Origin: Branchiostoma belcheri
Taxonomy: Eukaryota; Chordata; Leptocardii; Amphioxiformes; Branchiostomatidae
Direction of reading: 5' to 3'
Assembly: GCF_001625305.1 (NCBI RefSeq)
Contig: NW_017804453.1
Coordinates: 199,102-263,101, forward strand
DNA length: 64,000 nt
Each line of letters opens with the position of its first letter. Position 1 is the first letter of the stretch. This document shows, piece after piece, positions 1 through 10,734 of the stretch. The notes under the pieces are model-generated. The model was given only the letters and a program-made list of their open reading frames with translations, was not told where the DNA came from and did no database searches. The translations under genes and the position numbers were made by a program.

Positions 1-1767
1 AACAGACATTTTCCTCGGATTGCATATTTCGGTCTGGTATTCAATTCATTGATTTTCTTTTGTTGTCAACATATACATGTACAGACTAACAGCCCTGGTT
101 ATCAAGCCTTTGAAATGTATTACAGAAATGTCAAGGTTAGCAGACCTGTCTCGAGGTTTATCAAAATCTACAAATAGTGCACATGTAGTCAACCCTGTCA
201 GCTACATCAAGTCCGTGTACAAACATAGATTACTGGCGGTATTTATTTACGATATGAGTTGACAACATGGATTAACTTCCATTAAGGTCACTCTGGGAAA
301 ACCACTTCAGTCTGGAGGTCACCGAATAACAATGGAGTCCATTATGGACTGCACTTTGATACGTTTGATAACTGCATGCTTTGTTTTGACCTTCGATGAC
401 TGCATGCTTTGACCTTTGCTAAGTCAATGATTGTATCAGATGATAGGAGAGGTGAAAAAATCCGCACAGAAATATCTGGAGTAGTAGACAACCGGAGGCT
501 AATAATGCCTACAATTGTAAATTTTCATGTTCAATTTTGCTTTAAGAAACAACATTAGTGTGTTCCTTGATCTTCTACCCGTTTGCGTTAATTTATGGTC
601 GTTATCATCTTATTTTTGGCGAAGTCTTTATCAGGCAACACAAATATTATCAGTTTGCCACTAGTATTTGTGACTCGATTAAGTATCACTGATGCCGCCA
701 TGCAGAACAAGTATGAACTGCAGTATAAACTGCCAACTAATAACACGTCACATCAATACACCAATGGCAGTGTGGCTTTGTCAATGTTTCCAAAGTGTGC
801 TTCATTGAAAAAAAAAAGAAGCCATTGAATATCCAAAGCAGGTAGCAAACAAGTTATTTACTTTTCGTATAAAGCTATGAAGATCATCTAAATGGTTAGT
901 CGTCTATGTGTCTGTCGTGACCCAAATGGGTATCGTCGTAGATTCCGGATATCGATCGGATTACGTAGGCGCCAGTAATAGGTAATAGTTAAGGAGTGTT
1001 TATAAACACTCCTAACTTACATATTATGTTTTGTCATGACTCACGTATTCAAGGCTTTGTTCATCTCACTACGACAATGTATAGGTTAAACTCCATCTGA
1101 TGATGGCCCCACTATCCCTCTATAATTATACTTGATTAACTACATGCACGACAATAGTTCGAAGTTTGCATGCACCATTAAAAATCACATTATACTGTCT
1201 CCTTCACACAAAGACAAGCAGTGATACTTGTTTATAGCCACTCCCATGTCAAAGGTGACACTTTGACATGTCAATTGTTTGGCTTCATTCATGCAGAAGT
1301 GGTTCGGTGGCGGATCAGCCCTGAAATATCTCTAACATTGCTGTCCGGACTGTGCCTCACAGGTAGGAATATATTCAATGTACACATGTACATTTTGTGT
1401 CTCTATGGAAGGTTTGTCACGCTACGTAGAAAGTTATTACACATATAGCTTTTCTCAGACTAGAAAGCATATGCTGTAATAACTGCTCATTTGTAGTCCA
1501 TGGGCCATGACCCTAAAATTGGGTAGCTTTATACCTGCTATCGACCTTCAGAGATATCACCCTCTAAATGAACCAAGTATTGCTTATTACTTTAAATGGG
1601 GTGGGGGGGATTTGCTGGTAGAATCTGCTGTAAGAATCACAAAAATGTGAATTATTTAGTTGTCAGTATTATGTATTTATTCACGTTACCTATGGGTCCT
1701 TTGCGTGCCTATCGTATCAAACTATATCATAAGGGTAACAAATGAAAATCCTCCTTTTTGATCTTAG
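1..1767. other. Left-edge stretch with no supported gene
   Basis: No open frame here shows a recognisable domain with good flanking splice sites. The first discoidin exons expected upstream of the broken discoidin-EGF copy were not found, so they were deleted, have decayed beyond recognition, or lie beyond the left edge. A short open frame at about 1270-1362 ends next to a GTAGG donor-like site but resembles nothing I know. Confidence 0.4.
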
Positions 1768-3334
1768 ATCCTAGTTGGAAACACGATTGGTGAAGACGAC
1801 ACACCAAATCTGGTGACCAGGCACTTCCACACTGCCTGCACTGCCAAATAGGACGGCTCAGGATGGAGCTGGGACTTGACGGTACTGAAATCACTCTCAC
1901 TCACTCTGTTACACTCTCACTCACTCGGTCACTCACTCACTCACTCACTCACTCACGAATTTATTCCCTCTGTTGTTTATAAAGGTGAAAAGAACTGTAC
2001 GGAGATTTCCTCAATTTATTTGAACTTCTTCTCTGTTCGTTTTCAGGCTCCGATGTTTGTTTTCCCGAGTCTTGTGACAGTTGTGAGACGACTTTGGATG
2101 AGCTGGACACGGACACGTGCGGCTGTGTTCCAGGGTACACCGATGGAACCTGCTCTATTGGACCGTCCAGTAAAGTTGGAGTTGGTTTGGGGACCGGTGA
2201 GGAAAAATGTTTTTCTTTGTTGTTGTTGTTGTTGTTGAAATGTCCCTTTATCTCATAGCAGCCTTGTGTGCTTAGATGCATCACTCTTTATGGAAGTATT
2301 GTTTTGGGCGGCGAGCTGTTGGTTTGTCAATTGGTCTATTTGAAATTGTACAGAACGCGTTAGAATGTTTTACAAACTTTGGTGCTTGAATTTTAGGTGC
2401 AATCGTGGGTACTGTTCTCGGCATCCTGTGTTTCCTGTTGCTGGTGGGAATACTTCTTGTGTACTTCAAAAAGAGGTGAGAGCAAATTTTGCAGAAATGT
2501 ACTTCTCATTATCCGCACAAGTTATGACCCAGTAAACAGGCCCGCATGAACATGGCACTTTATTACTTAGGGCCCGTGCACACACGTCGTACGATAGCCG
2601 TACGATCACAACCTGACTGCATTCTTGAAATACCAGGGCCTGTTTCCTTCAAACGTCACCTGTCTTGTTACGGAAAGGGCTGTCTTAGATCCTTGTCAGC
2701 GCTATATTCTCTCACAACCTGCTTGAGCATATCGCGGCATCAACATCGTGTAACGACTTATGAGGAATGTAGCGACCGCACCGGTAATGGTACAAGACGT
2801 GCACTATCCTGGTTCAAAAATGAAACCCAAACGGTACAACAATGACTTGACGGTACTGAAATCATTTTCACTCACTCTGTTACACTCTCACTCACTCACT
2901 CGGTCACTCACTCACTCACTCACGAATTTATTCCCTCTGTTGTTTATAAAGGTGAAAATAACTGTGCGGAGTTAACAGTAAACAGGCCCTTTATTACTTA
3001 GGGCCCGTGCACACACGTCGTACGATCGCCGTACGATCACAACCTGACTGCATTCTTGAAATACCAGGGCCTGTTTCCTTCAAACGTCACCTGTAGTGTC
3101 ACCTGTAACGTCAAATGTAGCGACCGCACCGGTAATGGTACAAGACGTGCACTATCCTGGTTCAAAAATGAAACCCAAACGGTACAACAATGAAATTCTA
3201 CATTTACAATACATGATAGATTTTAACGATCGCTTTAATTTCCCAGATTGAGGGCTAACAATGAACATCCTCAGCAGCAGAGCATGCAAATGACGACAAC
3301 CACGGACAGAAATGGCGGGGGAGACACTGAGTGA
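1768..3334 (+). pseudogene. Broken 3' copy of the discoidin-EGF-transmembrane gene
   Basis: Four exons match the 3' half of the intact gene at 4192-9516. The last discoidin exon (1768-1881) has lost about 31 nt relative to its 145-nt counterpart. This shifts the frame and gives an in-frame TAG after the residues CTAK. The EGF exon (2047-2196) keeps six cysteines, but the third is displaced (CDSCETT instead of CANGATC). The transmembrane exon (2397-2475) is 3 nt shorter, removing one Cys before the KKR stop-transfer residues. The tail exon (3247-3334) is shorter and ends at a TGA. Splice sites and phases of the last three exons still look intact, so a rearranged transcript is possible. The frameshift and the missing upstream exons make a pseudogene or truncated paralogue the better call. 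Confidence 0.72.
1873..3193 (+). repeat. Local duplications inside the broken discoidin-EGF copy
   Basis: Two segments occur twice. About 1873-2003 recurs at 2842-2970; it carries the end of the discoidin exon, its donor, a (CACT)n tract and the following intron up to GGTGAAAA. About 2563-2843 recurs in shortened form at 2993-3193, starting at GGGCCCGTGCACACACGTCG and ending at ACGGTACAACAATGA. The copies are nearly identical, so the duplication is recent. Confidence 0.8.
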
Positions 3335-4191
3335 TCATGGCGACAACCTGGACACGGCTAAGAAATAGGTTTATACGTAAATTTTAACTGCAACGTAAGG
3401 TATAATCTGCTACATAACAAGATATAATATGAGACTGATCTAACATACAAACATGATATGAGACTGATCCACCTTACAAAGACTAATATGTGCTCATGAT
3501 CTGATGAGAATGTGCTTTTTACAATCAGGTGGGACGTTTTGTTGATATGGAGCAACTGCGATGAAGGCAATAAAATGTTCGAAAGCATGTAGATACGTAC
3601 ATGTGTGCTGATACTACTGAACCTACAAGCACACTGAAGACTGTGAAGATTAGGAGGTCATAAAACAGCCACTTAGATATTTTAAGGATATCTATTTTGG
3701 ATTCTTGGACGTGTGTTCACCACGTTGTAGAATGTTTGAATCCTTTATGTATGTATTCCATGCGTATCTATCCCCCATCGTTCCCGTGCCTGGAGATACT
3801 CGTACTCCAGGTTATGGCGTCACAGCGCCACATAGCGACCGGATAGCAGCCCACAATGCAACATTTTCCTGGACCTATCACTGCGTATTAAACTGTCGAC
3901 AGGTCGCAACAACAGACCAATGGCACTGAGGCTCTGGTGGGGTTTTCGAAGTAATCAACCACAGTGTACTTAATCAAAGAAAACAAAATATCTAGTGTCT
4001 AGAGTAGGTGGTAAACAAGTTATTCATTGCTTGTAGAAAATGATAAAAGTGGTTAGCCATCTGTATGATAAGATTGACTGATAATTAAGTATAAGCCCAC
4101 ACGTGGATGCGTATATTGGAAGTCTTCTCCCTGCATGTCAAACTCCGTTCATTCTGTATTTCGATCGTATGGAGTAAAGACGGATTCAAGG
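3335..4191. other. Gap between the two discoidin-EGF copies
   Basis: This should hold the 3' flank of the broken copy and the promoter or 5' UTR of the intact gene. No coding exon was identified. A short hairpin (CTGGAG/CTCCAG) lies near 3790-3812. No convincing TATA box or terminator is claimed. Confidence 0.4.
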
Positions 4192-7100
4192 ATGACCTTT
4201 GGGTTCCGGTCGCCAGTTTTTCTGGTGTTTCTTTTTGTGACTGTATGGTTGGGGGCAGTTCAACCATCCTCGGGTCAATCGCAAGGTAGGCATTGTATTT
4301 TTAATCTAAAAAACATTAAAGTTTAGTCGTATAACATCCGGAAAACATATCGTCTTATGTGACCTATGTCTGTGTAATTTGAGCTGATGAAAGACTATAA
4401 CTAACTGCTGTCTGCAAATCGGTTACAAATATAAACATGTAGAGGAATTGATTTTATCGGTTCATTGAAAGCAGGCAGATGAACGCGGATTGGGGATTGA
4501 AATCATTACTAGTGTCCTGTTTATAAGTTTCAGGGCAAAGTTTGACTGCTTTAACATGGAATCACTCTTGCTCGATTGACTCGATCAGTGATACACAATT
4601 ACAAATGAGCAAACATTTGGTGGATACACCCAATGCATTACAAACAGTTTGTCGACTTATCAGGTAGTGACTACTTTTTAAAAAAATATCTAGATCTGTA
4701 TGCCAATGGCATGCATGAATGGGAAAAGTGCATGTGTACATCGGACGCAGTTTTCAGAGTTGTTCCTTTAAATCGTTTTATCTGTACCTTTGTAAATTTC
4801 CTTGAATGACGTATTAAGAAAAATAAAAAATGTGATAAATTATTGGATGAAATTGTGGTTGGAGTAGTGGTGCCAGAAATTTACTTTTAAGTAGTAAAAA
4901 CACTGTTCAAACACTGAGATGACACCGGACGCACAGGTAAACACATTTTCTCCTCCATGCATCTCGTCCCCATTTCTGACATTCTGACGGGGAAAGCTAT
5001 TCAGTGTTTATTTGCCAACAAATGCAGTACGTGCACGGTGATGAACAACAACAAAAGTTGATTTTGAGATTAACTTGAGAAAAACACGAGTCACAATCAG
5101 ACACACGTACGTCAGGACAGAGATTGTGGTCAATGAAAAGGGAGAGAAAACGAACCTGTCTGATAACGCTTGGTTTATCTATCAAAGTCCAGAAGAGTGA
5201 AATAAAGAAACAGTTTTGAATAAAAGTTCATGCATTAAAGACATTGGTTTTCATATTGGCCTTTTGGGCCAGGGGTGTATCCATTGCGCGTGTATGACTA
5301 ACTTATCACTCGAGATTAAAATCAAATTTGAGAGCTTTCGATTACAAACAAGGCAAAATCGAAAGTCAAGATTGGAGTGGACAGTTGGTATTATATTTCA
5401 CTTATGTTGGGTAAGTGGTATATCCCACCCGCTATGATATGTTCATGACTTAACTACTCAAAAACTTGTGCAGTTACCATGTCAATATCTACAAAGTAGA
5501 CGGTATTCCTGAGAGATTGCTATTCAAGACTATAGCCTCATTTGTTAGGGAAGGAAGGAGATTAAGGAAGTGTGATGCCGTGTTTGTGATGTTGACTTGG
5601 AGAATAAAAATATTGGCAAAGTAACGCGTGAAGGTGAAAGAATGAGAAGGTCATTCCATTATTATGAGAATTGGGACAACAACTTGCAACATTGCAACGT
5701 GGTTGTTATTATCATGATAATGCCTTTCACGAAGGATTACGGCAAACACAAAGCTCATACCGCACAGAAACGTCTAATTCCAAACAACAATATACGAAGG
5801 CCATGCCAAATGGTATTGAATTCTAAAGGAAACCAATGGTTCGCTGGTTACGCCTTTATCAATTCTAACCCTTAATAAACACATGTCCAGGTCTAACGCT
5901 GTGCACTGGGCAACACTGGGCAAGAAGAGTTCGGATACCTAATACCTGGGACTTTTGTAAATTCTGTTTCAATCAGCATAATCTAGTTTAATTGATAGTC
6001 TTATTTTTCTTTTTTTTTTACTCAAATTAGATACCGTGTATACATGGAAGTCCTATCTTTTGGCAGGAATCCATTTTAACATTTCGTCGCTAATCTTGGA
6101 AATGACCTCTAAATTTAAATTATCTATGCATGGTGATGTTCAACTTTAACTAAATCTTGGTATATTGAATTGCTGTAGTGCTTGCAGCGGGCTGTAACAC
6201 CTCTCTGGGTATGCAGAATGGTCTGATCCAGAACGACCAGATCAACGCATCGTCCTACAACCGGACTGGGTACGAGAGTTGGCGGGCCCGTCTGTACGGT
6301 GACCGGGCCTGGTGGATGGCTCTGGGCGACACCGAGAGATGGTTACAGGTGGCGACATCACGTTGTGACTCGGAAGTCCGAAATAGACATCATTGTGGAT
6401 AGTTGATCCAACGTTAACGTATCGCAATTCGAAAACTTATAAATAATCTGTTGCAAGAAAAGAGACATAGTCATATCATTCGTATCGTTGTCCTGAGGTT
6501 TACTCTATGCATTGATGTTGTACAGGAATATCATCAAGGTTTGGTACAGTGGATATGCAAATTATGTCCTACTGTTAAATGCGGTTGAGCATGATTTTCG
6601 GACTTGAAACGAAATAAGCTGTGCTTTCATCAGAAACATGTATCTGTAACTATATAGCCGGTATATACAGATGTAGACTGTTCTTTGAGTCATTTTTTGT
6701 CTCAAGGTTGTTGCTTTTTTCTCTAGGTTGATTTTAGGTCCCGGGTCCCACGGGTCGTCACCGGCATACAGACACAGGGGCTGTGGGGAGGGTGGGTCAC
6801 GTCCTACACCGTCTCCTATAGCAACGACAGCCTGGACTGGTCCATGTATGGGGGCGGACAGGTTAGCTAACCTTGTTTCTGGGATTCCTGCTTGGGTTCA
6901 ATCACTTTTTTTGCATTTATTTAGTCTTTGTAAATGATACATTTTGTTTTCCGGTTGCTTCAACCTCATATGATAGAAATCGTCTTAAATACTAACAAGA
7001 AGCCATAGGTGACAATCCTCCGTGAAGTTTTTATATTTTGCAACAAAAATAACCCCAAGCGTCAACGCCAGACCTACTGTGCAGACATAAGGCAACGGTT

Positions 7101-9516
7101 AATACAATGAGGGCGCGTCACAACCATAAAACATAAAAAGACCCAAATCCATTACTGCTCTCAGGGCGTGTAAAGATACTGTGCTTCAAGTTCGAAGTTC
7201 ATTTTAATTACACACACACAATCATTGCATTCACATAAAGATCGGACTATCATGGTCGTGTCACTAGTAACAAAGACAGCCCCACCGTCTTACCGTGCCT
7301 GTTACTTATTAAGCGCGACTGGCAAATTCCAGCAACAGTTGCGGCCAGCACCGCGAGTGTTACTGCCGTGGTACCACTTATCGGCCCCTCACCATCTGCC
7401 TGAAGTTCCACCCCCCCCCCCACCGCTATTCCAAACAACGGGTTTTTCTGGACCATTCCAATTTGCCTTATAATTGTAGGGGTGCATCTGCAATATTACA
7501 TTGACCGCGAAAGCAGCAACGGCAAAAATACACATTCGTGCATCAACACGTGCATGCCCGCAGAAGGCGTATAAAATTGCATGCCGATTACACAAAGAGA
7601 ACCCAGTGTTTTGACTGCGAACACGAAAAAACAGCTACTCACAACACTCCGTCCGGAGGTCCTGACCTCCTTCACGGAGTAATAAAACACACGCACAAGT
7701 TTCTATGTTAACTTTTGGAAGTATTGTTTTCGATGGCTGAGTTGTGGGTTTCTCTGTCTGTCCTAAGTGATTAAGTTGTATGGTAGGTGGGAGGTGATTT
7801 TGACAGCCTGTTTCAGCACGCGCTGGGTGGGAGTGAGTAAAATATTAAGAAATTCAGAAAGTGGTGTCATAGATTGTAAATTACATCATACAGTTACCAC
7901 CAAATGCATAGTCCTAAGACATTCTCAAAATCACAAAATACTTCCCGGAATTAAAGCTTGGATTTCTTATTGATCATAGATTCTCACTGGGAACACAAAC
8001 GGCAGAAACGACACAGTCCAACACGACTTCACGCCGCCTCTAGTCACCAGGTACCTCCGCGTCAACGTCCGGGCATGGCACGACCAAATAGCACGGCTCA
8101 GGATGGAGCTACTGGGATGTGACGGTAAACACATCAAACAAGCAATCACTCAGACACTCACTCACTCACTCACTCAGACACTCACTCACTCGCTCACTCA
8201 CTCACTCGCTCGCTCACTCACTCACTCACTCACTCATTCACCCACTCACTCACTATCCACCCACTCACTCACTCACCCATCTATTCACCCTTCATTCATG
8301 CATTAATTCACTCACTCACTCACTCATTCACTCACTCATTCATTCATTCATTCATTCATCCAGTCAGTCATACGAAGCTTCTCTTGAAGAAAATTAAAAT
8401 AGCAAACTTAAATTTTGTGAAGTGAAGTGAACATGAATTACTTTTTTCAAGCGGAGTCCTTAAGATGTTTCTGTCCATTGTCAGGTATTGATAATTGTAC
8501 TCCCGAGCCCTGTGCCAATGGCGCCACCTGTTATGACGAGCTGGACACGTACACGTGTGCCTGTGCTCCAGGATTCACCGGGGACAAATGTACTATTGGT
8601 GAAGGTCTGAGTGCCGGTAAGGAACACATATTCTTTTATTGGTCTTGTTCAAATGCCCTTCTATCTTTTTTTTTGCTTGGAAGAAGCATGAACCAAGCAT
8701 TCGTCATATTTCAAGCTACCAAAGAAAGAGAGTACAGCTTTAACTCTGTCCCGCGAATACACTGAATGTGATTTTAACAGTGAATATTATCATCATGAAC
8801 AGTGTCTGTTATGATTTTCTGACTGCATTGTTATACAAAATTAGACTTTTCAATTTTAGGTGCAATCGTGGGTACTGTTCTCGGGATCCTGTGTTTCCTG
8901 TTGATGGTGGGAATACTTCTTGTGTACTGCTTCAAAAAGAGGTGAGAACAAATAGCCTAGAAAATACCTCTTACCAATATTCCAGTTAACCTGTCAGTAT
9001 GATAACGGTACTTCCGTAGTACACGATTGTTCACTAGACATAGCTGTCCTGAATCATGAACTTGAAAACAGAAAGTAAGAAAAGAAATAAAAAATTATAG
9101 ACTTCCCGAAAGTATTAGAGGGTCTGTTATGAAATCCTCGGGTTCCTGACCCCCTCTCATGTCGACCCGTAATTCCAGATGGTTCCCTGTCAGAACAATT
9201 TCCTATGTCTGACCTTTTGACTTCCTGTCATTTTGCCTGTCAATCTCCCCAATGGATAAACATACGCACAAATCAACAGCCCAGCCACCCAAAAACGTAC
9301 TTCCGACAAGAATACTACGTAGTTACATAGCATGACAGAGTTCAAAGATCGCCTTCAGGTACACTCGTATGTTCCAGATTGAGGCCTAGTGCACGAATCC
9401 AGGCAGAGGTCTCACGTGAAGATGGCACTGATGAACAAGCAAATGACGGCAACCACAGAAATGGCGGGAAAACACCGAGTGACCATGGTGACGACCTCGA
9501 AACGGCTACGAACTAG
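4192..9516 (+). CDS. Type I membrane protein: F5/8-C (discoidin) domain, EGF domain, one transmembrane helix
   Basis: Seven exons join in frame: 4192-4285, 6179-6348, 6727-6861, 7980-8124, 8485-8616, 8860-8941 and 9378-9516, giving 298 aa. Exon 1 encodes a signal peptide with the hydrophobic core VFLVFLFVTVWLGAV. Residues about 36-185 form a complete discoidin domain bounded by Cys (AAGCNTSLGM to RLRMELLGC), with WLQVDF, VVTGIQTQG and RYLRVNVRAWHD motifs. Residues about 186-228 form one EGF module with six Cys in C-x4-C-x5-C-x8-C-x-C-x8-C order. A 22-residue hydrophobic span starting AIVGTVLGILCFLL is followed by FKKR and a hydrophilic 45-residue cytoplasmic tail. By family, discoidin domains bind lipids, glycans or collagen, so surface adhesion or recognition is plausible; the ligand is unknown. 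An in-frame ATG at 4135 exists, but 4192 puts the signal peptide at the N-terminus. Confidence 0.85.
8150..8365 (+). repeat. (ACTC)n/(ATTC)n microsatellite
   Basis: A tetranucleotide array of CACT, later CATT, units lies in the intron between the last discoidin exon and the EGF exon. A similar (CACT)n tract occupies the same intron of the broken paralogue (about 1905-1955), so the repeat predates the duplication. It creates long spurious open frames made of repeated THSL units. Confidence 0.9.
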
Positions 9517-10734
9517 GTTTATACATAAACTTTAGTTGAACGACAGCTGTACAAGGTACAACATACAGCTTCTACTCTATTATACTCCTTGCTAATCTAC
9601 CTAACAAAAGAGTAAGGTAGTATGCAATGAGAATACGCTTTTATAACTATCGGTGATTCTTCTAAATGTACAATGCAGAAGTTAATACATGCCAATATGT
9701 GCTTTAATTAGCTATTTGAAACCATTGACCGAAATCCTGGAATAGAAGACCTGTATATAGTGAATTATGCATCTATTGTACATCAATATATTGTAGACGT
9801 ATGTATATAAACAAAAAGTGATCTTCGTCTTCTATTAGTTATGAACTATATAAATGCAAATGTCTATGTCGCATTTAAACGTTTTATTATTACCCAATAT
9901 ATACATATGATTTGATGTAGACATATCAACATGAAAATGTTACTTTACCATTTGATGGTATGATATTGATATCTTATCTTAATTCAATTGTAATAATGAT
10001 AGGTCATCTGTAGAGTTTTCACCAAATTTTGGTACGGCCCTTATATGTCTTATATGCATTGTTTTGTTTTTGTACTGAATTTCATTGTATTGCATGAATA
10101 GATTGTCTGAATTGCAGTGGACATGGTTATGCTATTTCTCTTCCTATATATATAACTGAGTAAATTATATGTACAACATTTCATAACAATGTTTTGTGTT
10201 ATACATAACTAACGGTAATCACCAAATGATCGTTTTAAAAAGGCAAACTCTAGATACCACTACTAAATGGATGGCGCATTAGTAATAGTTACCTCAAACA
10301 TCGTAAGTAACATTTGTCTGTTCGCTGTTTGTTTGTTCGCTTGTTTGTATGTTTGTTTTTTACTTCTGTTAGTAATATATTAGCTACCTTATCTGTGGTG
10401 AACACGATTACTCGTTTCCCTATTCTAGCTTGACTTGTCGCAAATGCTAAAGATGCCTGCTATAAACTTTCATTACCTTAAGAAATTACGTCGGTTTCTT
10501 TGGTTTCACTTTCCTCCCCCGAAGTTTACGTCCTTTGGGACTCTTAATGTTTTCTTATCTTTCTTCCACCAGTACAGATCTCTCTTTCCTCCTCCAAAGA
10601 TTCTGGCTTTCGAGGCCCTTAATGTTTTCCGCTTTATCTTTTGCTCTTAATTTTTTTCTTCTCTTTCTTCTTAATAGCTTTGTTTTTCTTTTTCGTTTTC
10701 TTTTTTTCTTTCAATAGCAAATTTAACTTTTGAC
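9517..10734. other. Convergent intergenic gap
   Basis: This AT-rich stretch lies between the stop codons of two convergently oriented genes (discoidin-EGF on +, sulfotransferase on -). It probably contains both 3' UTRs. The 10500-10720 part is strongly pyrimidine-rich on the + strand. No coding feature was recognised. Confidence 0.5.

Noticed and set aside
8103..8397. Open frames of repeated THSL units
   Set aside because: They are translations of the (ACTC)n microsatellite in an intron.
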